Shown here one piece after another: positions 9,680 through 23,600 of a stretch of DNA of 64,000 bases. Made by a program: the position numbers and the translations under genes. Source of the DNA: Axinella damicornis (taxonomy: Eukaryota; Porifera; Demospongiae; Axinellida; Axinellidae); assembly GCA_963931865.1 (NCBI GenBank), contig OZ007511.1, forward strand, positions 124,001 through 188,000. Reading direction: 5' to 3'. Below the pieces are notes generated by a model. It was not told where the DNA came from and made no database searches. It worked only from the letters and a program-made list of their open reading frames with translations. Each line of letters opens with the position of its first letter. Position 1 is the first letter of the stretch.

Positions 9680-12497
9680 TCATATCTTCACTACGAAGTC
9701 CAGGTGCATGGACCTGGGGATCGTGAGCGACTGGAAGCTGATGTCAGAAGGCACATAGAGGAAGTCAATGGGGAGGGTGTGGTTCATGTCCGCCATAAGG
9801 TGGGTGGGGTCTGCTTGGTCTGCCCCACTCCTCTGAGCGACCAATCGAATTACAGATACTGGTACACGCTCCTCAAATTCATTGGCTGGTGTATACATTG
9901 ATAGGATCTTTTGTACCTGCAAAATTTAAACAGGTACTTCTAAATAAATATTATCAGTGTTCAAATTACAAGTGGTAATAATAGGGAACAATCTAGCAGG
10001 TAATGGACCAGTTTATTAGTGGACATTGTTATTGTTGTTGTCTATGCAATTTCCTATTGTGATTGGACAAGCATGAACAAGCCCCTTATAAAGCTGGGCT
10101 AAGTGATCTTGGACCACACCATTCTGGTGCATGCAATATACGTACCCTACACTTTCAGACGTCATACTGTAGCCTGGTTCCCATGCGGCGTGGGAATGAG
10201 GCTAGTGATACTGATACTGTAAATGCAATGCAAACAGTTCAATGGCGTGCACACTCAGTGGCTAAAATGCACCATGCCAGGATGCCCTGCATTAACGTCA
10301 TAACTGTGTTACAGGATGCCCTGCTTAACGTCATAACTGTGAGCGTCTATGTTACACTGAATCAGTGCATGATACAACTGGTGCTAATCCAGATGCTTGT
10401 ATTTGGCTGATTTCCCTGGGGCCCTGGGCTTGATCACCATTGTTGCATACTGGTGTTGCCAATTGTTTGTCTAGTGAGTAGTAGTCTTCAGACATAACAT
10501 TGGGCACTGCTGGTGAGGAGCTTATGGGCCAGAGGAAGGCAGCCTCATCAAAGTCTACCCAACACCTTAACTACATGTGTACAGCAGAACCCATCACAGT
10601 CAATACGTTACACGCAACACAATAAGAGAAGATCATCTCACCGTTCGCTGGGCACAAGACTACAAGCAGAGCAACACAATAAGAGGCGATCGTCTCACCG
10701 TTCGCTGGGCACAAGACTACAAGCAGAGCAGAACAATAAGAGAAGATCGTCTCACCGTTCGCTGGGCACAAGACTACAAGCAGAGCAACACAATAAGAGG
10801 CGATCGTCTCACCGTTCGCTGGGCACAAGACTACAAGCAGAGCAACACAATAAGAGAAGATCGTCTCACCGTTCGCTGGGCACAAGACTACAAGCAGAGC
10901 AACACAATAAGAGAAGATCGTCTCACCGTTCGCTGGGCACAAGACTACAAGCAGAGCAGAACAATAAGAGAAGATCGTCTCACCGTTCGCTGGGCACAAG
11001 ACTACAAGCAGAGCAACACAATAAGAGGCGATCGTCTCACCGTTCGCTGGGCACAAGACTACAAGCAGAGCAACACAATAAGAGAAGATCGTCTCACCGT
11101 TCGCTGGCCACAAGACTACAAGCAGAGCAACACAATAAGAGAAGATCGTCTCACCGTTCGCTGGGCACAAGACTACAAGCAGAGCAGAACAATAAGAGAA
11201 GATCGTCTCACCGTTCGCTGGGCACAAGACTACAAGCAGAGCAACACAATAAGAGGCGATCGTCTCACCGTTCGCTGGGCACAAGACTACAAGCAGAGCA
11301 ACACAATAAGAGAAGATCGTCTCACCGTTCGCTGGGCACAAGACTACAAGCAGAGCAACATAATAAGAGAAGATCGTCTCACCGTTCGCTGGGCACAAGA
11401 CTACAAGCAGAGCAACACAATAAGAGAAGATCGTCTCACTGTTCGCTGGGCACAAGAATATACAAGCGAAACTGAAACCAACTGTGAAAGCACAGTTAAT
11501 AATGGTGTAAGCAGATACTTCTGAAATGCTGAATTGATACTTTCACTAGAGTTCTCTTCAAATGAGGCGTTTGAAAATAACAAAATGAACAAGCTGGGAT
11601 TTTTATGCACATACACAAGCTAGTACACAATCACTCACTCACGGACACACATGTACAACCGCACACTCACACCTGCAATGGATTGAGCTGGGAGCACAGC
11701 TCACAGATGGTGTCCACGTCCTCCTCATTGCTCTTCTTCATCTGCAGCAGTTTGGCTGCCTGGATGATCGGTTGGAGCTGGTCCATGACCCCGGATTCCA
11801 CAAGACTGTGGCTGCGACACCATTCCTCCAACTGGCTAATATTGTACCTGGGAGGACAACATCAATCAATCAGGCAGGGTTGGGGGAGGAGGAGGCATTG
11901 CCCCTCCTACATCCATTTCTCACGGCCAATGCTGTTTACACTGCAAATTTCTTTTGAACACAGTGTTGTTGCCATGGTTGCATGATCATAGCCCCACTCA
12001 CCTGATCTGGATGCCCTTGGACCAGTGGCACATGTCCCTCCTCAGCAGTAGGTTGTTCAGCAAGGTGGTGTCAATCACATGGAACACCTGGACAGACACA
12101 TACACCGAGGTACACACATGGATGAGGGAAGAGAAGAAGTACCTGCACCATCTTATTGGCTGAGCAATTAGTCGTCCCAACTCCCTCCACAAGGCTACTG
12201 ATACTGTCCTACTGGACAGTGCTAGCTTTGGGGCTGTGGGCTGACTCCTTAACAGCCATCAGAAATCACTTAAAGAAGCAGAGAAGCATGCATAAAATAT
12301 GATAATAGCCCCCATGTGAGCTTGTGGGAGAGTTAAATGTACAAGCAAAATGCCTGAGATCAGTCTCTCACTGTCCACCACCAAACTGACTGCAACGCAT
12401 TCATCATCTTCCTTGCACAGCCACGCATACACATGGCACATCACAGTCAGCAACTTCCCCCTCCCCTCCCCTGCCCCCAACCTCGTATCCCCCTACC

Positions 12498-12542
<45 letters not shown>

Positions 12543-14437
12543 ACACACACACCTGTTTCATGATCTGCTGCACGGTGTGAGGGTCAACGTAGTTCTTTTC
12601 AAGAACATTGAGCACACCGGAGAGCTCCGCGGTAACTCTGTCCGTGGTAACCGTTACGTCATGTGATCCAGTCCTCTTGGAACCAATCGGACGCGAGTTA
12701 GAGATCCCAGGAATGGCTTCGTACTCTAGGAGGCCGGGCACTAGACAGGGAAAGAATAAATGTAAAGATTTCCAACCTCTTTTACACCCGACTCCACAGT
12801 ACAGAGATCTTCAGTTCAAGCTCAGAAAGTACAAGAAGAATGCAGGACATTGTGGGGGCAAGCCAGAGCAAGTGCACATGCACAACGATACACAGAGGCA
12901 TTTGCATGCATAATTGTCTTCACATTCCTGGCTCTGGAGGTCAGAGGTCAGACATACCAGCTGTTAGTCTTGGTGTGCTAAGCAAACTAACTGACCATTG
13001 TATAGTCACCAGCTTGTTATCTCCTCAGTGTGGTAAATACCAGTGAAGTGTTAAACAACTGACACACTACAGCAGCTAACACAAGGCCTGGCTCCATATG
13101 CTGCAGGAACTAAACCTAATTAGAAGTCTTTGAAGAAGTGTCACACATACTTGTTGCAGATCACATGATAGCAAGGGCACATCAACACTCAATGCACTCT
13201 TGATGATAGTTACACCAGGAGCCAGGGGATGTCACTGATCGGTAATTAGCTTGAATTCTGGTAATTAAGGCTAGAGATATGCTAGCTTCCATCCCAAACT
13301 CCCGAGCGGGAGGGAGCTATGGTCCCAAACTCCCGAGCGGGAGGGAGCCATGATCCCAAACTCTCGAGCGGGAGGGAGCTATGATCCCAAACTCCCGAGC
13401 GGGAGGGAGCTATGGTCCCAAACTCCCAAGCGGGAGGGAGCTATGGTCCCAAACTCCCGAGCGGGAGGGAGCTATGATCCCAAACTCTCGAGCGGGAGGG
13501 AGCTATGATCCCAAACTCCCGAGCGGGAGGGAGCTATGGTCCCAAACTCCCAAGCGGGAGGGAGCTATGATCCCAACCTCCCGAGCAGGAGGGAGCTATG
13601 GTCCCAACCTCCCGAGCGGGAGGGAGCTATGATCCCAAACTCCCAAGCGGGAGGGAGCTATGGTCCCAACCTCCCGAGCGGGAGGGAGCTATGGTCCCAA
13701 ACTCCCAAGCGGGAGGGAGCTATGATCCCAACCTCCCGAGCGGGAGGGAGCTATGGTCCCAACCTCCTGAGCGGGAGGGAGCTATGGTCCCAACCTCCCG
13801 AGCGGGAGGGAGCCATGATCCCAAACTCCCGAGCGGGAGGGAGCTATGGTCCCAACCTCCCGAGCGGGAGGGAGCTATGGTCCCAAACTCCCAAGCGGGA
13901 GGGAGCTATGGTCCCAAACTCCCGAGCAGGAGGGAGCTATGGCGGCACTCCATGCCATTTGCTGTACAAATGTTTACAGCATGAAACAAGAACGACAGCT
14001 AGGAAAGCCGATAGCTATCACAAGATGGATGTCTGCCATGTTTGTCAAAGATCTGTTTTCATGTACGTAGTCAAGTGGTTGTACTCGGGTGTGGGTGGCG
14101 TGGGATGGGGTATAATTGTGACGGGCATGATATTTCAGCAGATGTACGTACGTACCTACCAGGTGTGGTACACCTGACCTGTAGTGCATTCATGGAATAC
14201 TTGCCCTGCGTGGCACTTGTGAGGTTTTGATCGATTGACGTATATGGTACATACACAACCTGATCGATTCAGAATATCACACGTGATTTTTTGAAAGGGG
14301 TGGAGCCCACTAAGAAGCAGCTGAAAATAAGAACAGCCTTGACTTTATCTGGTACAGAGAGATCCCAATATTCTACATTGTATGCAAACACATACTAGTT
14401 CTTGCCAACACACAAACATAGCAAGAGGTTGTATCAT

Positions 14438-14497
<60 letters not shown>

Positions 14498-14534
14498 TGT
14501 GCGTGTGTGGGTGAGTGTGTGTGTGTGTGTGTGT

Positions 14535-14607
<73 letters not shown>

Positions 14608-17600
14608 AGGTGTGTGTGTGAGTGTGTGTGTGTGTGTGTGTGTGAGTGTGTGTGAGTGAGAGTGTAAGTAAGTGAGGTGACTCACCAGCAAGAGGTTGTA
14701 CCATGGTGGTGATCATCTGGACAATTTCATGGTAGATGGAGACGGCTCGATCACTCAGTAGATGGCGATATTCTGTGAGGTCAAAGTTCGACAGACAGGA
14801 CTGATTGGACTGGTTGGAGTGTGGGCTGCCTACCAACTGCAGTGAAGACTGTGTGTGAGTTTGAGAGATGGCTGCAATTCAAATTAGGGTGATAATGAGT
14901 TTGAGAGATGGCTGCAATTCAAATTAGGGAGATAATGACCTAGTTGCATGACTATGCATACCTGGCTGGTAGTCTGCTAGACTAATGAAACATCGGGTAC
15001 TACGGTAATTGAGGAATGACAGAATGCCATCGCTGGCTGTACCAGCGCAAATCACTGCACTGACATCACCAACCAAACACTACGGCCGGAGTAAGGCAGG
15101 CCCTGACATCACCAACCAAACACTACGGCCGGAGTAAGGCAGGCCCTCTCCACTACTCGTGCTCAGGCCCTAATTCAACTTGTTGGACTCGGTAAAAAGC
15201 CATACACACAAACTGTGACAAATGACTCGGAACGGCAAACAAACACTGTCTACTCCCCCCCCCTCCTCTCTCCACTCCCCCACACTTACCTGCTCCCCCT
15301 ACACACAGTCACTCTCACCTGCTCCCTTACACACAGTCACTCTCACCTGCTCCCCTACACACAGTCACTCTCACCTGCTCCCTTACACACAGTCACTCTC
15401 ACCTGCTCCCCTACACACAGTCACTCTCACCTGCTCCCCTACACACAGTCACTCTCACCTGCTCCCCGCTGTACTGGCGAAGGTTGTGCATAAGACGACA
15501 TGTGTTGGCCAACCAGAATGCCAGCAGGTCCAAGTTGCCATGGTGATTCTGGATGAGTGTGTGTTGTGGGGGAGACCAATAGTCTAGAACGTTAACCTGA
15601 GCACTCTCCACTACCCTGGGAGATCACATTGGTAGGTGTAACAAGATAGAACCTGCGCACTCTCCACTACCGTGGGAGATCACATTGGTAGGTGTAACAA
15701 GATATGCTGGAGGTGGTATGTACAGGAACTTGGAGATCATGTGAAATGTACCGTAAACAACATATTTTAGTATCCTTTAAAGAATTTCCTTGAAAGAATA
15801 CCTGAAGTCTAAGTACGATAACCGGCTAGACTAGTACAGGAATACAAGAAGAACGCGAATACTTTAGCAAGATACAGCAACCATCTCATCTTCAATCTAC
15901 GCTGTAAAAGTACCAATCAGATACCTAAAAGCCTAGTGATCCGACCACCGATCAAGACTAGGACAGGATACCAAATCACAGAGAAAGCCAGCCGGAGTTT
16001 CCTACGAGAAAGGATCCGCGTACGTCATCCAATCTTTGGACGCCGTTCACATGGAGCTGAAGCGGAGATGGCGCCTCTCTGTCTGACTGTTTTAGTATTT
16101 AAGTTCTGTATTCCTGCAGTTAAGTATTGTGTGCCCGGATGAATACTACAGTATAGTAGTCGAAACGTTGGCAATTGAAGAATTTTGATGAACATTTGCA
16201 TGGAGAAACTTCATAATCATAATATTTTAGTATCAGATAAAATCCTACAACTCCATGGCCTTCCTCCCAGGTTCAACTGACCCCCTTCCCTTTCATCAGA
16301 TCAGTGCGCGTTGCCATGCTCTGGCAGCTTTAGGTACTGCGAGCGTTGGATTCAGAAACAGTTCCTGAAACCTGATGCCTCCACGCACTATTACAATTAA
16401 ATGTTCCCAGACCTACTCCCACGGCTTAAGTTTCTCATGGCCACCGGACGGACACTCCTCATACCTGTGTGAGTTGCTGGATGGCTTTGACCACACCCTC
16501 CATGAACTCCAGCGCCTGTTCCTCGTTGGCACAATGGTCCGGGTAGCGGAGGCACATGAAGATCATGTGAGCCGGCAGGCAGGGGATAGTGCTGTGGCTC
16601 CGGATCTGCTCCAGTTTCAGGTCAGAAATGAGGGCTGCAATCAGTTTTGACTGGTCAGCTGGTTGCCATGACAATATGCCAAGGTAGGGCTTCTCTTGGA
16701 AGGCCCTGTACTTCACCGGAGTCCTCTTCTCTGGGGACACTGCAGAACAAGGCAGGAAGAGCATACACTAATTGTTACCATGGAAACTACAGTAATGTGG
16801 TATGCCCAGTTGTGGTATCCAGCAATGTTGATGCAGCTATATTGTAAACACCTGTATCCCAGACTGTCCTGGCAATAAGTACACAGCTCCTGTCTCGCCT
16901 TCATACAAGCTGCTAGGACTGCACCAGTCGATAATCGGATCTGCTATCAAATATCAGCAGCTATCAGCCAAAAATCTCAGCATTGGCTTAAAATCAAAAA
17001 TTTGACAATACTGATGTGTAATGTGGAAGCTCCCTCCGATGTCTGTACAGATCGACACGGTTGAAACCCGAGCTTGGAACTGACATTTCCTGCAAGCGTC
17101 AAAATAAGTGCTGAAAGGAACAGTAGTACTAGTGACTGTTATGTATCGCATCAGCTATCAGTACGGGCAGGTATTTATTGACTATTGGATATCAGCTAAA
17201 TTCTATATCCGCGCACCATTAGTGCATAATGTGTGTTGTGTATGTGAGTTATTTGCAACAAATTTTCAGATAAATACTTCTCAACTGATTAACATCACAC
17301 CGCTACTTTAGATATACTCAACTAAACATCGTGAATATCATTAACACCACACCGCTACTTTAGCTTCTCACCAGCAGCACAAGGGTTGGTTTGTCGTCGT
17401 GGTGACAGAGGGGTGAGAGGCACACCCCCGCGGGGCTTGCTCACTCTCTCCTTGTGGAAACCCTCCAGGGACTCCAGCAGATTCTGCGGTATGCGAGTAT
17501 GAAGATATTTGAGTAGGACTAAGAAATGCAATAAGAGTGGCCATTGAACACTAAACAATGGAGGACGGAGAAGTACCGGAATGGGGATACCGGAACGGGA

Positions 17601-20600
17601 CTGACCAGGTTCTCCTCGGTGAGTCGAGTGACCTCCTGCTGCAGGCTGATGTTGAATGAAGACGTGGTATTACTCTGCCGCACGGCTTGCCTCAAACTGG
17701 CTACCTCACTCGCCAGGGACACCTTTCCTTGCTTGAGCTCCCGAATGGACTGAGTTTGACTTCGTTCCTCACCCTGGGCCAATTTGAGGTTGGCTATTTC
17801 CTTCTTCAATATTACATTTTCCGTCTGAATCTTCTCAAAAAGTGGTTTTTCCCCTGGGCTTTGAAGCACACTCTCGGAAAGCTTCATCTCGAGAGCTTCT
17901 TTGTCTTTCCTCAGCAAGTCTCTCTCCTCCTCGAGTTGAGATACCATCTGTTTCACTTCTGTCAGAAACACCACTCCCTTCTCACCAGTGAGGGTGGCGG
18001 GCGTCACGTTGGAATCAAGCAGAGAGTAGTACAAGGTCGATCCCAGGTGGTTGCCGGGGGTGCTGGTGGGGAGATGAGGCAGGCTGGAGGCGTGGCTGAG
18101 TTTACAACTGTCCATGGATATGAGGGATTTTGAGAATGGGGGGCTGAGAATGGAATCCGAGAACACCTTGGTCGTGTTCACAACATCGGAGGTGTCTGGG
18201 TTCGACTCCAGCTCTCGCTGCAGCCTTGCACACCGCTGCTCCAGCTCGGCAAAGTCCTTCAGCACATCTTGATGGTGGTCACGCAGCTCCGCCAGCTCCA
18301 CCTCCAGCTGCTGGTACACGGAGTCGGAGTGGGACAGGAGGGGGGAGTGAGACAGGGACGGGGGCAAGGGGAACTCTGCATCACGCAAGACGTCCTTGGC
18401 CTCCTGGAGGTCCTCCCTCAGCTGCTCCAACTGCTGCTGGTAGTCAGCCACCTCCTGGACAGATCAAAAACACATCACAGTGCAAGTCATGGAGGGAGCA
18501 CTTTCTGCCACCTCCTCCCTCCCCTCCCTCCCTCCCCTCCTGTCCCATTCCAGGACAGAATTTGAATGCTTGAACAAGGGTGACAGCTACCTTGTCTCGC
18601 TTCTCTTTTAGCTCATTCAGCTGTTCCTCCAGAGTGCTGCTGCGCTTCCTCTCCCCACACAACTCCTCCTCCAACTCCCGCATCCTCCCCTCGGCGCACT
18701 GCAGGGCCTTGTCCTTGCAGCGCTGCGCACCCTCAAGACGGTGGTTTGAGTCAGCTAGCTGGCTGTTCAGAGCAAGCTGGAAAGAGGAAGAGTATAAGGG
18801 GAAGTGATGTATGGCAGAGTGTGTGCATTCACAAGTTACAGGGATACAATCATTCCTCTTGTGTCAACATTAGTGTGGTTGCTAGGCAACCTACCTGCTT
18901 GGAGAGTTTCTGCTGCAACTGGATTATCTTGTTCTCCATTCCACAGTTGAGCTTCTTCAGGTGGTCCACAGACCGTGCCTGGATCTTCAGTCTCTTGAGC
19001 TCCCTCCGTGCCAGCCACTGCCGCACACAGCACTGTGTCTTCACGATCCATCTCAGGGAGCGTTGGTACACCTGCCGCGCTAGCCACCCTCGCAGGTGGC
19101 GCTGCAGCACCACTGCTTTTGCGTTTCGTAGGAGAGCAGTGTAGTACCTGCGAGCCTGTTGACCCCGGTACTGTGCCTGGAGGGCGATTGCAGAATGACG
19201 CAGTCTTCGGAATTGGCGGCAGCGGATGAAGCACCGGACATGTTTCTGGATGAACGTTGCAGCACGCGTCTGTCGGAGGTATTCAGCCCTCCTGTGTGTG
19301 TGAGTGAGTGTTTGTGAGGGTTATTCCCTGATCTGATTACATGCATCTTCCCACACCATCAATTGCCATACGCATTGGCACAAAATTGGGAAAGGGGATA
19401 AAAAGTTTTAATAACCCTTGCCATCTGTGTGTCTAGTAAATACAACCAGCCCCACCCACCTCTGAGCCAGCAACCCTCTAGCATGGGCCACAGCCCCACC
19501 CACCTCCGTGCCAGCAACCCCTTGGCATGGGCCACGCCCAACCAGCCCCACCTACCTTCGTGCCAGCAACCCCCTGGCATTGGCCACACCCAACCAGCCC
19601 CACCCACCTTCGTGCCAGCAACCCCCTGGTATGGGCCACACCCAACCAGCCCCACCCACCTCCGTGCCAGCAACCCCTTGGCATGGGCCACACCAAACCA
19701 GCCCCACCTACCTTCGTGCTAGCAACCCCCAGACATCGGCCACACCCAACCAGCCCCCCCCCCCCCCCCCCCCCCCACACACACACCTTCGTGCCAGCAA
19801 CCCCCTGGTATGGGCCACACCCAACCAGCCCCACCCACCTTCATGCCAGCAACTCCCTGGTATGGGCCACACCCAACCAGCCCCACCCACCTTCGTGCCA
19901 GCAACCCCCTAGCATGGGCCACACCCAACCAGCCCCACCCACCTCTATGCCAGCAGCAACCCCTGGCATAGGCCACACCCAACTAGCCCCACCCACCTTC
20001 GTGCCAGCAACTCCTGGCATGGGCCACACCCAACTAGCCCCACCCACCTTCGTGCCAGCAACTCCTGGCATGGGCCACACCCAACTAGCCCCACCCACCT
20101 TCATACCAGCAAATCTCTGGCATGGGCCACACCCAACCAGCCCCACCCACCTTTGTGCCAGCAACCCCCTGGCATGGGCTACACCCAACCAGCCCCACCC
20201 ACCTTCGTGCCAGCAACCCCCTGGCATGAGCCACACCCACCTTCGTGCCAGCAACTCCCTGGCATGGGCCAGCCCCACCCACCTTCGTGCCTGCAACCCC
20301 CTGGCATGGGCCAGCCCCACCCACCTTCGTGCCAGCAACGCCCTGGCATGGGCCACACCCAATCAGCCCCACCCACCTTCGTGCCAGCAACCCTCTGGCA
20401 TGGGCCTGGACGCGTATGGTGGCCAGGCGGAGTGCAAGGAACTTCCTCTGCTGCAGCCACCCACGAATGTGCTTCTGTATGAGCACCCCACTGTGGTGGA
20501 GCTTGTCGGACCGGAGCTTCTCCAAGTAAGCCACCTGGCCCGCACGGAAAAAGATCTTGGTACGCCCAAACTGGTACTTGTCCTCGTCCTAGACAGGAAA

Positions 20601-23600
20601 ACACATTCATACTCAGTCTAGTATACTGTAGTATACCAAGAGGGTGTATGGAGTTTGCCATAATATCCTGAGTTATACTGATTCACCTTGATGCTCCTCC
20701 TGAGGATGTACTCGCACATCTGCCTGCCGTCGTCCCTCCTAACTTGGCCGCTGGGAAGCAGCATCCGGTAGCGCTCAAAGAAGTCGGAGTAGAGCCATCG
20801 GGAGGGGTAACCAGCCGCACTGATCCTGATGGTCTCCAGGACTCCACACGCCCTCAGCTGCTGCACCGCACGCTTGGGGTCGAACCTGGAGGGAAGAGAG
20901 AGGCACGTTCAAACAGGTTTGTAGTATTGGCCAGCTGCAACCCAGTGGCAAAGAATCACAAATGAGCAATGTACAACTGAGTGATATACTGAGTAATATA
21001 CTGAGTAATATAATATACTGAGCAATATACCGAGTGATACAATGAGTGATGTACTGAGCAATATACTGTGTGATATACTGAGTAGTATACTGAGTGCAGG
21101 CTTACATGAATGGCATCTTGCAGTCATTTGGTTTGATACACCTGACGTAGTGGGGAGTGGTGGAGTCCAGCGTCTTCATCAGCTCTGAGAGAGAACCGTG
21201 GAACTGTGGAACAGAGAAACATTTATTGAGACCCAGAGCTGTTAGAAGCAAGCAGCATCAACAGCTTGAAGAATGGAAAAATCAGCCAATATGATATGGT
21301 CGCACGATGGATGTGTACATGTCTGTTTGGTTTGTGCTCAATACTTGGTTACCTGTGACCCGACAGTCGCCTTGGTGATCATCCCTGACCCCTTCTTCCC
21401 TCGTCCTGTCATGACCTTTGAACCAGTGGCCTTTGAACCCTGACCTTTCTGCCCTTGTGGCTGGAATAGCTGAGCCACAAGCTTGTGCTGAAGAGTCAGT
21501 AACACACACAGCACTCAACACTGTCACACTGAGCTACACCATTCAGCACTGACCTTGCTGCTCCTTAGCAGAGAGATGTGCTCCTCAATCACACTATCGT
21601 CATTCTTCCCCACGAAGCCTTCGCTCTCGTACTCCACTACCCCAGCATAATGGTGGAGCTGGAAGGCCGAGGTTGAGGTGCGGGGTTTGGAGAAGTGTCC
21701 ATTCCTCCCTTCGTGAGTGTGATACAGTTTCTGTATCAGGAGCTGGTCGCACGCCTTTGGCATCTGAAGGTGTGTGTGGGTGGTAGGTGCACCTACATAC
21801 AGATTCTCTTTTGGTGGTAATTGCACCAGTCTTCAGGCATCTACTGAAACCGACGGACTACTCCTCTCCCCCGTCCCACGATTGTCTATGCACCCTGCAG
21901 GGTCTATAGGCGTCTACTCAAACCAAGGACTACTTCTCCCCCCTGTCCCAGGACTGTGTTGTCTACGCACCCTGCAGGTCTCATCCAGGAGGTCTAGGAT
22001 CCCCAGCTTGCTCTCGATGAGGTCAATGCACGGCTGGTTGTCGTAGAAGTCAATGAATGACCACTCGATGTTCTCGCGGATGTACTCCTGTTGTTCTAGT
22101 TTGAATACGTGCTGGTTGGGAGGGAGAGAGGGAGGGAGGGAGAGGAGAAGGAAGGAGAGGAGGGACAGGGGAGGGAGAAAGCCTTAGATCTTCTACCACA
22201 CGTCTAGGACATACAGTCTCCCTCCCTCACCATATTAGGACATACAGCCTCCCTCCCTCACCATATTAGGACATACAGCCTCCCTCCCTCACCATATTAG
22301 GACATACGTACAGCCTCCCTCCCTCACCATATTAGGACATACAGCCTCCCTCCCTCACCATATTAGGACATACAGCCTCCCTCCCTCACCATATTGAACT
22401 GCTGCTGCAGTTTTTCGTTGGCATAGTTGATGCAAAACTGCTCAAAGCTGTTCCACTCAAACACCTCGAACCCGTAGATGTCCAGCACACCAATGAAGGC
22501 ATGTTGGCGGGCACCGCTCTGAAGAGAGCAGTTAATGAGATTCACAACCCATTGGAAAAGGTGAGCATACAAGTGCTTGGAAAGGCCGTCCCGAGCACTG
22601 ACCGCCTGAAGGAGGAAGAGGAAGAGAGGTCGGGAGAAGGACAGGGAAGAAGAGGAGGGAGGATGAGAGCGAAGAGGAGAAAGGGAGGACCGAGGGAAGG
22701 GAGGAGGAGGGGAGGGAGAGGCGGGGAGGAAGAGAGGAAGTAGGATTGGTGAACAAACTATTACATCCATCAGTCCAGGTCAGTCTATAGCACATCAGTT
22801 CTACTGAGACAGCAAGATAGCTCTCTAGCCCACCATGTCAATCCTATGACATCACTGTTGCATCATACCTGTGTGGGTGTGAGGGGCTTGGTGTAGACCT
22901 CCTGTGCGGTGGCTATACGTCTGTGGCACAGCCACTTCCGAAGCTGGTCTACCTCTGTACCCAGCAGAGAGGCAGCTGTCAGGAGGTGAGGGTCCTCCGG
23001 GTCAATCACACTCTCCTCCTCCCTGTCGTTGCAGCCGCTGCTGATCTCAATGTTCCCCAGGTGCAAAATGGACGCAAGTACTCGGAACATGTGCTGTTGG
23101 TGGTCGTCATGGAAACCAAGTAGTCTGAGGGCCTCCCGTGTTGTGGAGAGTTCTGATTGGTCATCCACGTCTGAGATTTCCACACAGTCCCCTTGGTTAG
23201 TGTAGTGGAAGTCTTCCGGAGGCCCTGGTTGGAACATATAAAAATGAATTCTCCACGCTAACCTAGTGACAACTAGATAATTCTTAGCCTCATATACTCT
23301 GGCTTTCCATCCGAGAGTTGGTTTGAAAGCTTTGGGAAAAATCGTGAAGGAAATCCTGCACACGTGAGACAGTGCCACTTGGGTCTTTGGTAGCTCTGTG
23401 TCTTTCGGATGAATGGTAAGTCATCTCCACCTTGCATTCCTGGGCTCATGCACACAGACAAGTAGCATTCTGTGGCTCTATCTGGCTGATGTTACATGTA
23501 TGTCATAGTGGTACGTCCCAGTTGTTCCTTCCCCACAGCTGTGAGACTAAGTCTGGCACAGAAGGTCTGGGGACGAGACTAGCTACCTTCCCCCCTCCTG

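Noticed and set aside
10617..11460. CRISPR array, considered because of regular repeats
   Set aside because: Units are directly tandem with no unique spacers, and the genome is eukaryotic.
10513..11524. Open frames of about 300 codons on both strands in the 57-bp array
   Set aside because: Produced by a 57-bp repeat lacking stops; the array sits in the last MYO5 intron.
11605..12163. Plus-strand frames across 11605-12163
   Set aside because: Antisense to MYO5 tail exons.
13381..14177. 213-codon repetitive frame over the 31-bp array
   Set aside because: Minisatellite artefact in a MYO5 intron; no start context or conserved content.
19359..20661. Long frames over the 52-bp array, up to 364 codons
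   Set aside because: Shadow of the minisatellite; the real coding segment is only the exon tail on the minus strand at 20377.
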